From: Ryuthela nishihirai
Taxonomy: Eukaryota; Arthropoda; Arachnida; Araneae; Heptathelidae
Length of the DNA: 64,000 bases
Direction: 5' to 3'
Assembly (NCBI GenBank): GCA_038380435.1
Contig: JAWZYU010000750.1
Coordinates: 1 to 64,000, forward strand
Below the pieces are notes generated by a model. The model made no database searches and had not been told where the DNA came from. It worked only from the letters and a program-made list of their open reading frames with translations. Of this stretch, positions 42,804 through 53,500 are shown one piece after another (position 1 is the stretch's first letter; each line of letters opens with the position of its first letter). The translations under genes were made by a program, and so were the position numbers.

Positions 42804-43336
42804 TTATTTCATAAGATTGGGACTCACTTCAACAATTATTTTTTGAGACTGGCCCGTTAAACAATCAGTTGTAAGATTTAACAGTTTCTAGCAATTGTTG
42901 ACCTACAAAAAAAATTCTGAAGATGCTATCTGGTATTTTTGAAAAAGGTAGCCATTTATTGAAATTTTTTGATAAATTAATAAATATATATGAGATTGCG
43001 ACCTTTTTAAACTACTTTATAAGACTGACTCATTTTAACAACAATTTAAAAAATTTCAACCATTTTAATAATCAAAAATCCTGTGCAGCATAGCCTAACA
43101 TTTACAGTAAGAGAAACCGGCTTGATTTGCAAATTTTTTTTAATTCAGATTATATTTTTTAAAATATGAGAGAAAACGAAAAATTTGAATTCGAGTTTAC
43201 TAATTAAAAAAAAATGAAAACGATTAATAAGTTTAAAAAGTAACCAAAAAACCAGAAAAAGTTCTAGTATTTTTTGTCGGGAGGACTAAGCTCATGCTAT
43301 CCATAATGTGTTAATTGTTACGTCAGTTTTTCGGAT
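42804..43336. other. AT-rich interval across the insert boundary
   Basis: Contains ACTCA at 43028-43032 and sequence mirroring 10435-10740. No gene. Confidence 0.45.
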
Positions 43337-43348
43337 AAAAAACCTGGG

Positions 43349-43618
43349 TTGTTGTTGGGTTGTTTTACCTCTGAGCGGCACTTTTTTGCACACCATGGGC
43401 TAAATGGCCAGGTCACAAGGACCCCGAAGGCTCAGAGAAGGTTGGGGGAGGGGACCCACTGGAACAGCTGTTGGGAGACAGATGGTAGCCTCCCATCAAG
43501 GCCATCTAGCGTGTTCTTTAACGTGCACAGGGTATTGCTCTCCCGCACACGGGGCCACGGCTTAACGTCCCATCCGACGGACGGCGGCCTTTCCAAGCCT
43601 ATCGGTGTCCCCTACTGT
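43349..43618 (-). mobile_element. SINE family A, 5'-truncated (right arm)
   Basis: Mirror of 10153-10422 with the same duplication (TAAAAAACCTGG at 43337-43348 and 43619-43630). Confidence 0.93.
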
Positions 43619-43670
43619 AAAAAACCTGGATAGCAGCTTCAAAACTATTTGTTGGTCTGAGAACCACCGA

Positions 43671-44110
43671 AAATTGCTTAGTGACTAAAAAAAGAGGATC
43701 ACGACCCACTACAAAAAAACTTTGATTCCAAATCATTCTGAGTTTTATAAAAATTGCTTAATGACTAACAAAAAATGGATTGCGAGCCCCCATAAACATA
43801 AAAATTCTTAGTGATTTCGGAAAGATTGCGATTCCTATATAAATTATTTAGTGACTACCAAAAATGTATCACAACCTCTATAAAATTGTTAATGTTCCTA
43901 AAAGATTGTTATCTCTATATAAATTGCTTAGTGACTACTAAAAATGTATCACAACCTCTATAAAACTGTTAATGATTCCCAAAAGATTGTGATCCCTATA
44001 TAAATTGTTTAGTAACTACACAAATGTATCACAACCTGTATAAAACTGTTAACGGTCTCAAAAGATTGTGATTCTTATATAAATGAATGAATTCTATGCT
44101 TCGTTCCAGT
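43671..44110. repeat. Second 80-bp-period array (right arm)
   Basis: Mirror of 9661-10100; TATGCTTCGTTCCAG at 44096-44110 is sense-identical to the main satellite. Confidence 0.8.
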
Positions 44111-44615
44111 TTATAATGCCACGTTTCTTGTAGTTCTTAAGTCTAACTATTGTTTGGTTAAGAAATCGGGTTCCTAGGTGCCGTGGATCGGGAGTAATTC
44201 CTCGAAGTGTTCAGAACTTCTGGGGGCGCTACCGTCGCGTACCTTATGAATGGAGAATTACGTTATCGATCGAGAGTTGTGAATGGAATAGTACGTTGCC
44301 GTTTGGAAAAGTTATCAATGGATTGACTTTCGCGCCAAACTTGACGGGGCTTAGCTAGTTTGAAATTATAATCGAAAAATATTCTAAATTTGTAATCAGT
44401 CTTGAGCAATTAAAAGCAAGTTTATTGGTTATTTTTCAAGTATTCTCTATGTTTAATAAATAATTGGCTGTTTGTATTTATAATGATGTTACGCACGATT
44501 TCAGTTTGTTTCAGTATTTCTAGATGTATTTTTTTTATTTCAAATAGCATTAACATTTTTGCGATATTTATCTGTTATATATATATACAATTGTAAGTGA
44601 TTGACGGCTGACTTA
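44111..44615. other. AT-rich interval, nothing recognised (right arm)
   Basis: Mirror of 9156-9660. No coding frame or RNA gene seen. Confidence 0.45.
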
Positions 44616-44976
44616 CAGGTTTCAGTTGTGTTATTTTACCTCTGAGCGCCAATTTTTTGCACCTAATAAACTAAATGTCGATGCCACAAGGACCCCGAGG
44701 ACTCGGAGAAGATTTGGGGAGGGGACCCAATCTTCAGCTGTTAGGAGACAGATGGTAGCCTCCTGCCAAGATCATCCAGCGTGTTCTTTAACGCGCAGAG
44801 GATATGGCTCTCATGCATATGGGGGCGACGGCTTAATGTCCCATCCGATAGATGAGAGACTTTCCAAGTCATTTGTTGTCAGTTGGTGTCCTCTACTGAC
44901 CGAGGGAAGACGGGGAGTTTTGCGGACATTAATCTCAACGCTGGCCCAAGTGGGAATCGAACCTGACTTACAGGAG
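44616..44976 (-). mobile_element. SINE family A, old near-complete copy (right arm)
   Basis: Mirror of 8795-9155, with two amino-acid-level differences in the incidental 134-codon frame relative to the other two copies. Confidence 0.85.
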
Positions 44977-45659
44977 ATCACGCTAATTCTAAATATAATG
45001 TTATATGATGCAGAAATGGTAGAGCTATGAAAATTTACACCTAGGAGTAATCCGAGTCCTAGATGTCGGAAAAATTCGAAATTTGAACTCCAAAATGTCC
45101 TTTAAGGTCAAACAGAGACAACCTAGAAGTCAAATCTTGATCTACGAGAGCTAGAAACAAAACTTGGTATCTGGGGGTGTTTCTGGTTGGAGATTTGAGA
45201 AATGTAACGAAATATCGGGTTCCGGGGGTCCTTTAAGGTCAGATTTATATCTAATCATGCTAGAGAGCTAAAATTTGGGTTCCTGAGGATATTTTGAGTC
45301 ATAGATCTCAGAAATGTGAAACATGGGATGCGCTGGGTCCTTCGAGGACAAAGGTCAAATTTCGATATACCAGTACTACAGAGCTAAAAATTGGTCAGAC
45401 AGTACAACTTAGGAGTATGGAAGTATGACATATTTTTGAAAAATAAAAATTTTAAGGTAGCTATTTGATTGTTAAAAAATTGAACATTTTTATTACATGA
45501 TCCATATTAAATAGTATTTATTCTTTAACTCAAAACACAATCAAATCGTGACTGATTTTGAAAGCAGAATAATTCAATAATCATACTAACAAAATTCAGT
45601 ATTCTTGATCGAAATGTACCTCATGCAACCCAGGTCAAGAAACTCTTACTAGGGAGGGG
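44977..45659. repeat. Degenerate tandem and outer end of right arm
   Basis: Mirror of 8111-8794. At 45660 homology ends; the left arm and the third copy meet satellite here, whereas this arm meets SINE A. Confidence 0.6.
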
Positions 45660-46206
45660 GCGGGGGTGGCTCAGTCGGTAGCGCGCCAGGCTCGTAATCT
45701 GTAGTTCCCAGGTTCGAGTCCCAGCTGGGTCAGCGTTGAGATTTATCTCCGCAAAATTCCCCGCCCTGCCCACGGTCAGCAGGGGACACCGATGGACTTG
45801 GAAAGGCCGCCGTCCGTCGGATGGGACGTTAAGCCGTGGCCCCGTGTGCGGAAGAGCCCATTCTGTGCACGTTAAATAACACGCTGGATGGACTTGACGG
45901 GAGGCTACCATCTGTCTCCCAACAGCTGTTCCAGTGGGTCCCCTCCCCCAATCTTCTCTGAGCCTTCGGGGTCCATGTAACGTGGCCATTTAGCCCATGG
46001 TGTGCAAAAAAGTGCCGCTAAGAGGTAAAACATCCCAACGTGAAAGAACACGCTGGATGGCCTTGACGGGAGCTACCATCTGTCTCCCAACAGCTGTTCC
46101 AGTTGGTCCCCTCCCCCAACCTTCTCTGAGCCTTCGGGGTCCATGTGACCTGGCCATTTAGCCCATGGTGTGCAAAAAAGTGCCGCTCAGAGGTAAAACA
46201 ACCCAA
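45660..46206 (+). mobile_element. SINE family A, full-length plus partial 3' duplication
   Basis: Full copy 45660-46032: box A TGGCTCAGTCGG, loop GGCTCGTAATCTG, box B GGTTCGAGTCCC. It is followed at about 46040 by a second tail segment (GAAAGAACACGCTGGATGG to CAGAGGTAAAACAACCCAACC). A two-step version of the tail amplification seen at 47193-48783. Confidence 0.92.
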
Positions 46207-47039
46207 CCCAATCTTACTAGGGAGAAAATGGCGGAAAAGAGCTAACGTCAGAGAGAGTAAAATTTCTCTTCCGACGAGGTTACATTATAAATGTGATTCT
46301 CCAGAATATATGTGTGTGTGGGTGGGTGGTGGTTGTGGGTTTACAGAGGGTATAATCAACGCCCCCTGGATACAACAGGCTTGGGAAGCCTTGGCGACAA
46401 ACGGAGGAAATTATTTATGCATGAATGTGTAACTCATTTAATTGATTAAAAATTTAAGTTAAAGTAATAAGTTAAAATAAAATCATACATTCATTAGGGT
46501 TTTATTAAAATATTTAAAAATTAATTACCAAATTTTTAAAAATATAACTACCAGTCCAATTTTTAGAAATTTTATTCTAATTTAACCTTATATTTTTGAA
46601 AATTAGATCTGTTAGTGCAGTGTCCAGGGTTATTCAATCGAGGTTATATAAAATCATATCAAATATAATTTATTATAAATTATTATAAATTATTATCAAA
46701 AAATATTATCAAAATTTATTTTCAAATATTATAAATTATTCATATATTATAAAAGAATCATATCAAGTTATATCCGGTCGATTATATGAAATCTCAAACT
46801 TGTCTGCGTTATGAAACCCGAAACAGTTTTTCTTGCTAATTTTAACTCCATATTTTATATCCGACATTAAAATTAGGTTAAAAAGCAAACAAACTATAAA
46901 ATCTTATTCCACACAGATAAATTTTTTAATCTCTCCTGCTCGGTGTAATATTTTAAAAATTGGAAAACCCTGCTCAAGTCTTTTTGTAAAAATTCCCGCC
47001 CCCAAACTGAAATCTCGGATTTTCTTCTCCCCCCGTGAA
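46207..47039. other. AT-rich spacer, no gene seen
   Basis: Contains a GTGTGTGTGGGTGGGTGG simple stretch (about 46310-46330) and ATTATAAATTATTAT repeats (46660-46760). Short openings only. Confidence 0.45.
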
Positions 47040-47351
47040 ACAAGGGGGTGACCCAGCCCGTTAGCATGCCAAGTTTTATCTCCGTAAAACTCCCCACTTT
47101 GGACACGGCCAGTAGGGGATACAGGATAGGCTTGGAAAGGCAGCCGTCCGTCGGATGGGACGTTAAGCCGTGGCCTAGTGTGCGGGAGATCCATAATATG
47201 TGCACGCTAAAGAACACGCTAGATGAGCTTCACGGGAGGCTACCATCTGTCTCCCAATAGTTGTTCCAGTGGGTCCCCTTCCCCAACCTTCTCTGAGCCT
47301 TTGGGGTCCTTGTGACCTGGCCAGTTAGCCCATGGTGTGCAAAAAAGTGCC
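47040..47351 (+). mobile_element. SINE family A, founder copy of the tail array
   Basis: Head remnant GGGGGTGACCCAGCCCGTTAG with the tRNA 3' half deleted, then body CCTTTGGGG-type tail. Its 3' segment (from about 47193) is the first unit of the 159-bp array. Confidence 0.85.
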
Positions 47352-48783
47352 ATATCCTGTGCACATTAAGGAACACGTTGGATGGCCTTGACGGGAGGTT
47401 ACCATCTGTCTCCTAATAGCTGTTCCAGTGGGTCCCCTTCCCCAACCTTCTCTGAGCCTTCGGGGTCCTTGTGACTTGGCCATTTAGCCCATGGTGTGCA
47501 AAAAAGTGATATATCCTGTGCACGTTAAAGAACAAGTTGGATGGCCTTGACGGGAGGTTACCATCTGTCTCCTAACAGCTGTTCTAGTGGATCACCTTTC
47601 GCAACCTTCTCTGAGCCTTCGGGGTCCTTGTGACTTGGCCATTTGGCCCATGGTGTGCAAAAAAGTACCATATCCTGAGCACGTTAAAGAACAAGTTGGA
47701 TGTCCTTGACGGGAGGTTACCATCTGTCTCCTAACAGCTGTTCCAGTGGGTCCCCTTCCCCAACCTTCTCTGAGCTTTCGGGGTCCTTGTGACTTGGCCA
47801 TTTAGCCCATGGTGTGTAAAAAAGTGCCATATCCTGTGCACGTTAAAGAACAAGTTGGATGGCCTTGACGGGAGGTTACCATCTGTCTCCTAACAGCTGT
47901 TCCAGTGGGTCCCCTTCTCCAACCTTCTCTGAGCCTTCGGGGTCTTTGTGACTTGGCCATTTATCCCATAGTGTGTAAAAAAGTACCATATCCTGAGCAC
48001 GTTAAAGAACAAGTTGGATGGCCTTGACGGGAGGTTACCATCTGTCTCCTAACAGCTGTTCTAGTGGATCCCCTTTCCCAACCTTCTCTGAGCCTTCGGG
48101 GTCCTTGTGACTTGGCCATTTAGCCCATGGTGTGCAAAAAAGTACCATATCCTGAGCACGTTAAAGAACAAGTTGGATGTCCTTGACGGGAGGTTACCAT
48201 CTGTCTCCTAACAGCTGTTCCAGTGGGTCCCCTTCCCCAACCTTCTCTGAGCCTTCGGGGTCCTTGTGACTTGGCCAAGTAGCCCATGGTGTGTAAAAAA
48301 GTGCTATATCCTGTGCACGTTAAAGAACAAGTTGGATGTCCTTAACGGGAGGTTACCATCTGTCTCCTAACAGCTGTTCCAGTGGGTCCCCTTCCCCAAC
48401 CTTCTCTGAGCCTTCGGGGTCCTTGTGACTTGGCCATTTAGCCCATGGTGTGCAAAAAAGTGCTATATCCTGTGCACGTTAAAGAACAAGTTGGATGGCC
48501 TTGACGGGAGGTTACCATCTGTCTCCTAACAGCTGTTCTAGTGGATCCCCTTTCCCAACCTTCTCTGAGCCTTCGGGGTCCTTGTGACTTGGCCATTTAG
48601 CCCATGGTGTGCAAAAAAGTACCATATCCTGAGCACGTTAAAGAACAAGTTGGATGTCCTTGACGGGAGGTTACCATCTGTCTCCTAACAGCTGTTCCAG
48701 TGGGTCCCCTTCCCCAACCTTCTCTGAGCTCTTGGGGTCCTTGTGATCTAATCATTTAGCCCATGGTGTGGAATAAAAAAGTG
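47193..48783 (+). repeat. 159-bp SINE-tail satellite with 3-unit higher-order structure
   Basis: ATATCCTG(T/A)GCACGTTAAAG recurs at 47352, 47511, 47670, 47829, 47988, 48147, 48306, 48465 and 48624, exactly 159 bp apart, plus the founder unit at 47193. CTAGTGGATC occurs in units 2, 5 and 8, and TTGGATGTCC in 3, 6 and 9 (also 7), giving a 477-bp higher-order period. The last unit ends in a complete SINE tail (CTCAGAGGTAAAACAACCC). The unit is the SINE-A 3' domain without the terminal tail. Confidence 0.95.
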
Positions 48784-49184
48784 CCGCTCAGAGGTAAAAC
48801 AACCCAACCCCGAACCAAGATCCCCCCCCCCCGCCCCCGTTCCCGAAAAACTAACACCGTAAAGATGTCGTTGCAATTTTGTGATTTTTGGTCAATTCAT
48901 TCTTGGTGTAAAGATGGAATTGGCATCTCGCTACAAAGTTATGATTATTGGAAACCACGTCCACAAAAGTATTTATCACGTCCGAGATTTATTATTTTTG
49001 ACTCTCCGTGATTTTGTCCGTGATTACTATATTTGTTTCGTTTTTTTTTTTTTGAAATAAATACTATAAAATAACCTCAAGCTTTACTCAACGGGAAAGA
49101 AGGGATGACTATGAGCCTTTTTCTAATACTGCCTTCCATAATGTGTGTCTTTAAACTGTGGTCCTGTATACAAGAGTTGAGTTG
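48784..49184. other. Spacer with poly-C and poly-T runs
   Basis: Holds a C-rich run (about 48821-48838), a T-run (49032-49043) and AAATAAATAC. An 82-codon frame (48763-49011) starts in the SINE tail and is not recognised. Could be a processed-transcript remnant; unsupported. Confidence 0.35.
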
Positions 49185-49535
49185 GGTAGTTTTACCTCTG
49201 AGCTTCCTTTTTTTTTGCACATAATGGGCTAAATGGCCAGGTCACAAGGATCCCGAAGGCTCAGAGAAGATTGGGGGAGGGGACTTACTGGAACAGCTGT
49301 TGGGAAACAGATGGTAGTCTCCCGTCAAATGCCATCCAGCGTGTTTTCCAACGTGCATAGGGTATGGCTCTCCCACACACAGGTCCACGGCTAAACGTCC
49401 CATCCGACGGATGGCGGCCTTTCCAACCCTAATTGTGTGACCGAGGACAGGATGGGGAGTTTTGCTGAGATAAATCTCAACGCTACCCCAGCTGAGACTC
49501 GAACCTAGAAACTATAGATCTACCGACTGAGCCAC
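49185..49535 (-). mobile_element. SINE family A, near-full-length copy
   Basis: Tail GGGTAGTTTTACCTCTGAGC, body, box-B-like GAGACTCGAACCTAG and box-A-like CCGACTGAGCCACACC. The anticodon-arm region is shortened (ACTATAGATCTACC). Confidence 0.9.
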
Positions 49536-49543
49536 ACCCTCTT

Positions 49544-50147
49544 GCATCTGGGAAGAAATGGACTTCTCTCCTGACTGCCGAACGGGTCAAGAAGAAGTGG
49601 ACTGCTCTGTTCTGGCAGTCAGCATATTTGAAGGACTTTCTAAGTTGGGTTGGGATGTTTTACCTCTGATCGGCACTTTTTTGCACACCATGGTCTAAAT
49701 GGCCAGATCACATGGACCCCGAAGGCTCAGAGAAGGTTAGGGGAGGGGACCCACTGGAACAGCTGTTGGGAGACAGATGGTAGCCTCCCGTCAAGGCCAT
49801 CCAGCGTGTTCTTTAACGTGCACAGGTATGGCTCTCCTGCACACGGTGCCACGGCTTAACGTCCCATCCGACGGACTGCGGCCTTTTCAAGCCCATCGGT
49901 GTCCCCTACTGACCGTGGGCAGGGCGGGGAATTTTGCGGAGATAAATCTTACGCTGATCCAGCTGGGACTCGAACCTGGGAACTACAGATTACGAACCTG
50001 GGGCGCTACCGACTGAGCCACCCCCGCCCGAAGGACTTTCTCATAGAGTCTTGTCGGAACTCAGGGAGAGTGACTGGATGTTCTCAGTTGGGCAGTGAAA
50101 CAAGGCTGCGCCCAACTGAAGTGGTTCTTTTTGTTTATGCAGCGTGA
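49544..50147 (+). pseudogene. Possible coding exon split by a SINE
   Basis: If the SINE at 49642-50029 and one copy of its 12-bp duplication are set aside, the host sequence reads as one uninterrupted frame of about 71 codons, from 49544 (ASGKKWTSLLTAERVKKKW...) through 49641 and on from 50042 to the TGA at 50145-50147 (...RLRPTEVVLFVYAA). The upstream limit is hidden by the neighbouring SINE at 49185-49535. No domain recognised, no start codon in the visible part. Chance openness over 210 nt is not negligible, so this is a candidate exon of a disrupted gene or transposon ORF only. Confidence 0.35.
49642..50029 (-). mobile_element. SINE family A, full-length with 12-bp target-site duplication
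   Basis: 388 bp, tail to head, with GAAGGACTTTCT at 49630-49641 and 50030-50041. The head ends CCGACTGAGCCACCCCCGCC. A good reference copy for the family's exact boundaries. Confidence 0.96.
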
Positions 50148-50520
50148 TGCTCATTAAACGTAATATTCAATCGAGAGATACCTCAGAGATCGAGAGAGTT
50201 CATGGTTATATTATTGAGTCGTTGATAAATATAAAGACATTCGGCTAATCTTATCTTTCAGCCTAAACTGGCATGGTGGTTAGGAAACTAGCAACTGTTC
50301 CAGATAGGCAAACTTCATGTGCTAGGTTAGGTCTAATGAGGAAGTGGTCAGCAGTGACTTTGGCCTTAGTAAGACATGTCCTTGTATCAGAAGACCTGTA
50401 AAAATTAGCAGAAGCTTTTAAGAGACTTCTGTGTCTTATTTGTTGTAAATCAAAAAGAAAAAAAAAGTGAAGAAGAAAAATCTATACATTTCTGAGTGGT
50501 AGAAAAGGACAAATGATCTG
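50148..50520. other. Flank of the satellite, no gene seen
   Basis: Mixed-composition sequence with a poly-A run (50452-50467). No recognised frame, RNA gene or repeat. Confidence 0.4.
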
Positions 50521-53500
50521 CGGAGGGAGGAAGCAGAGGATTTTGCCCCTAGATTACATGGAGGAACAGAAAATGTTTTTGCTCCATAGGAGTGGGAAGA
50601 AAAAGGAAAAAACAAACTTTATGTTCCATATAATCAGAAAGAGGCAGAAAGTTTGTGTGGAGCCTTTTATGCTCTGGAGGATCGAGGAGAAAGAGCACAG
50701 TTTATGTGCATCGTTCTAGAGAATTGGAAGGAAAGAGGAACGGGATTTATGCTCTGGAGGATTGGGAAGAAAGAGCGCAGTTTACATGCTTCGTCCAGTG
50801 AATTGGAAGGAAAGAGAACCGGGTTTTGTGCTCTGGAGCATTGGGCAGAAAGAGCGCAGTTTTTATGCTTCGTTCCAGGGAATTGAAAGGGAGGAAGAAC
50901 GGGTTTCCTGTTCTAGAGGTTGGGGAAGAAAGAGCGCAGTTTATATCCTTCGTTCCAGGGAATTGAAAGGGAGGAAGAACGGGTTTCATGCTCTGGAGGA
51001 TTCGGAAGAAAGAGCGCAGTTTGTATGCTTCGTTCCAGGGAATTGAAAGGAAGGAGGAACGGGTTTCATGCTCCGGAGGTTTGGGAAGAAAAAGCGCAGT
51101 TTATATGCTTCGTTCCAGGGAATTGTAAGGAAGGAAGAACTGGTTTCATGCTCTGGAGGACTGGGAAGAAAGAACGCACAATATATGCTTCGTTCCAGGG
51201 AATTGAAAGGGAGGAAGAACGGGTTTCATGCTCTGGAGGATTGGGAAGAAAGAACGCAGTTTATATGATTCGTTCCAGGGAACTGAAAGGGAGGAAGAAC
51301 GGGTTTCATGCTGTGGAGGATTGGGAAGAAACAGCGCAGTTTATATGCTTCGTTCCAGGGAATTGCAAGGAAAGAAGAACAGGTTTTATACTCTGGAGGT
51401 TTGGGAAGAAAGAGCGCAGTTTATATGCTTCGTTCCAGGGAATTGAAAGGAAGGAGGAACGGGTTTTAATGTTCCGGAGGATTGGGAAAAAAGAGCGCAG
51501 TTTATATGCTTCGTTCCAGGGAATTGAAAGGGCGGAAGAACGGGTTTTATGCTCTGGAGGATTGGGAAGAAAGAACGCAGTTTATATGCTTCGTTCAAGG
51601 GAATTGGAAGGAAAGATAAACGGGTTTTATGCTCTGCAGGATTGGGAAGAAAGAGCGCAGTTTATATGCTTCGTTCCAGGGAATTGAAAGGAAGGAGGAA
51701 CGGGTTTAAATGTTCTGGAGGATTGGGAAGAAAGAGTGAAGATTATATGCTTCGTTCCAGGGAATTGAAAGGAAGGAAGAACGGGTTTAATACTCTGGAG
51801 GTTTGGGAAGAAAGAACGCAGTATATATGCTTCGTTCCAGGGAATTGAAAGGAAGGAGGAACGGGTTTTATGCTCTGGAGGATTGGGAACAAAGAGCGCA
51901 GTTCATATGCTTCGTTCCAGAGAATTGGAAGGAAAGAGGAACGGGTTTTATGCTCTGGAGATTTGGGAAGAACGAGCGCAGTTTATACGCTTCGTTCGAC
52001 GGAATTGAAAGGAAGGAGGAACGGCTTTAAATGTTCTGGAGGATTGGGAAGAAAGAGTGCAGATTATATGCTTCGTTCTATGGAATTGAAAGGAAGGAGG
52101 AACGGGTTTAAATGTTCTGGAGTGTTGGGAAGAAAGAGCGCAGATTATATACTTTGTTCCAGGGAATTGAAAGGATAGAGGAACGGGTTTAAATGCTCTG
52201 GAGGTTTGCAGAGAAAGAGCGCAGTTTATATGCTTCGTTCCAGGGAATTGAAAGGAAGGAGGATCGGGTTTCATGCACTGGAGGATTGGGAAGAGAGAAC
52301 GCAGTATATATGTTTCGTTCCAGGGAATTGAAAGGAAAGAAGAACAGGTTTCATGCTCTTGAGCTTTGGGAAGAAAGAGCGCAGTTTATATGCGTCGTTC
52401 CAGGGAATTGGAAGGAAGGAGGAACGGGTTTTATGATATGGAGGTTTAGGGAGAAAGAGTGCAGTTTACATGCTTCGTTCGGGGGAATTGAAAGGAAGGA
52501 GGAACGGGTTTTATGCTCTGGTGGATTGGGTAGAAAGAGCGCAGTTTATATTCTTCGTTCCAGGGAATTAGAAGCAAGGAGGAACGGGTTTTATGATCTG
52601 GAGGTTTGGGAAGGAAGAGCGCAGTTTATATGCTTCGTTCCAGGGAACTGAAAGAGGAACGGGTTTCATGCTCTGGAGTATTGGTAAGAAAGAGCGCAGT
52701 TTATGTGCTTCATTACAGAGAGTTGAAAGGAAGGGGGAAAGGATTTTATGCTCTGGAGGATTGGGAACAAAGAGCGCAGTTCATACGCTTCGTTCCAGAG
52801 AACTGGAAGGAAAGAGGAACGGGTTTAATGCTCTGGAGATTTGGGAAGAACGAGCGCAGTTTATATGCTTCGTTCCAAGGAATTGAAAGGAAAGAGGAAC
52901 GGGTTTTATGCTCTGGAGGATTGGGAACAAAGAGCGCAGTTCATATGCTTCGTTCCAGAGAATTGGAAGGAAAGAGGAACGGGTTTAATGCTCTGGAGAT
53001 TTGGGAAGAACGAGCGCAGTTTATATGCTTCGTTCCAAGGAATTGAAAGGAAAGAGGAACGGGTTTAAATGTTGTGGAGGATTGGGAAGAAAGAGCGCAG
53101 TTTATAGGCTTCCTTCCAGAGAATTGGAAGGTAGGAGGAACGGGTTTAAATGTTCTGGACGATTGGGGAAAAAGTGCGCAGTTTATATGCTTCGTTCCAG
53201 GGAAATGAAAGGTAGGAGGAACGGGTTTAAATATTCTGGAAGATTGGGGAGAATTAGCGCAGTTTATATGCTTCATTCCAGGGAATGAAAAGAGCAGAAG
53301 AACGTTTTTTATGCTCTGGAGGATTGGGAAGAAAGAACGCTTTTTATATGCTTCGTTCCAGGGAATTGAAAGGGGGGAAGAACGGGATTCATGCTCTGGA
53401 GGATTGGGAGGAAAGTACGCAGTTTATATGCTTCGTAACAGGGAATTGGAAGGAAAGAGAAACGGGTTTTATGCTCTGGATGTTTGGGAAGAAAGAACGC

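Larger units (their letters stand above)
40265..43027. repeat. Right-arm-specific segment (absent from the left arm)
   Basis: 2763 bp bounded by ACTCA at 40265-40269 and at 43028-43032. The left arm joins the flanks with a single ACTCA. The segment recurs in reverse complement at 61514-64000 (window end). It contains MITE 3, SINEs, the mini-gene and a minisatellite. 40270-40420 holds nothing I recognise. Confidence 0.9.
28061..45660 (-). repeat. Right arm of the giant palindrome
   Basis: Reverse complement of 8111-22942 with one extra segment (about 40265-43027). It begins TTTAACTGGCATCAATATAA against the left-arm end at 22933-22942 and ends at the poly-G AGGGAGGGGG (45651-45660), where a full-length SINE-A starts instead of the satellite. 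Confidence 0.93.

Noticed and set aside
40265..43027. Right-arm extra segment as a single composite transposon
   Set aside because: Its boundaries are ACTCA microhomology rather than inverted ends, and a deletion in the left arm explains it more simply.
48763..49011. 82-codon frame after the SINE-tail array
   Set aside because: Begins inside a SINE tail and passes through a poly-C run; no recognised motif.
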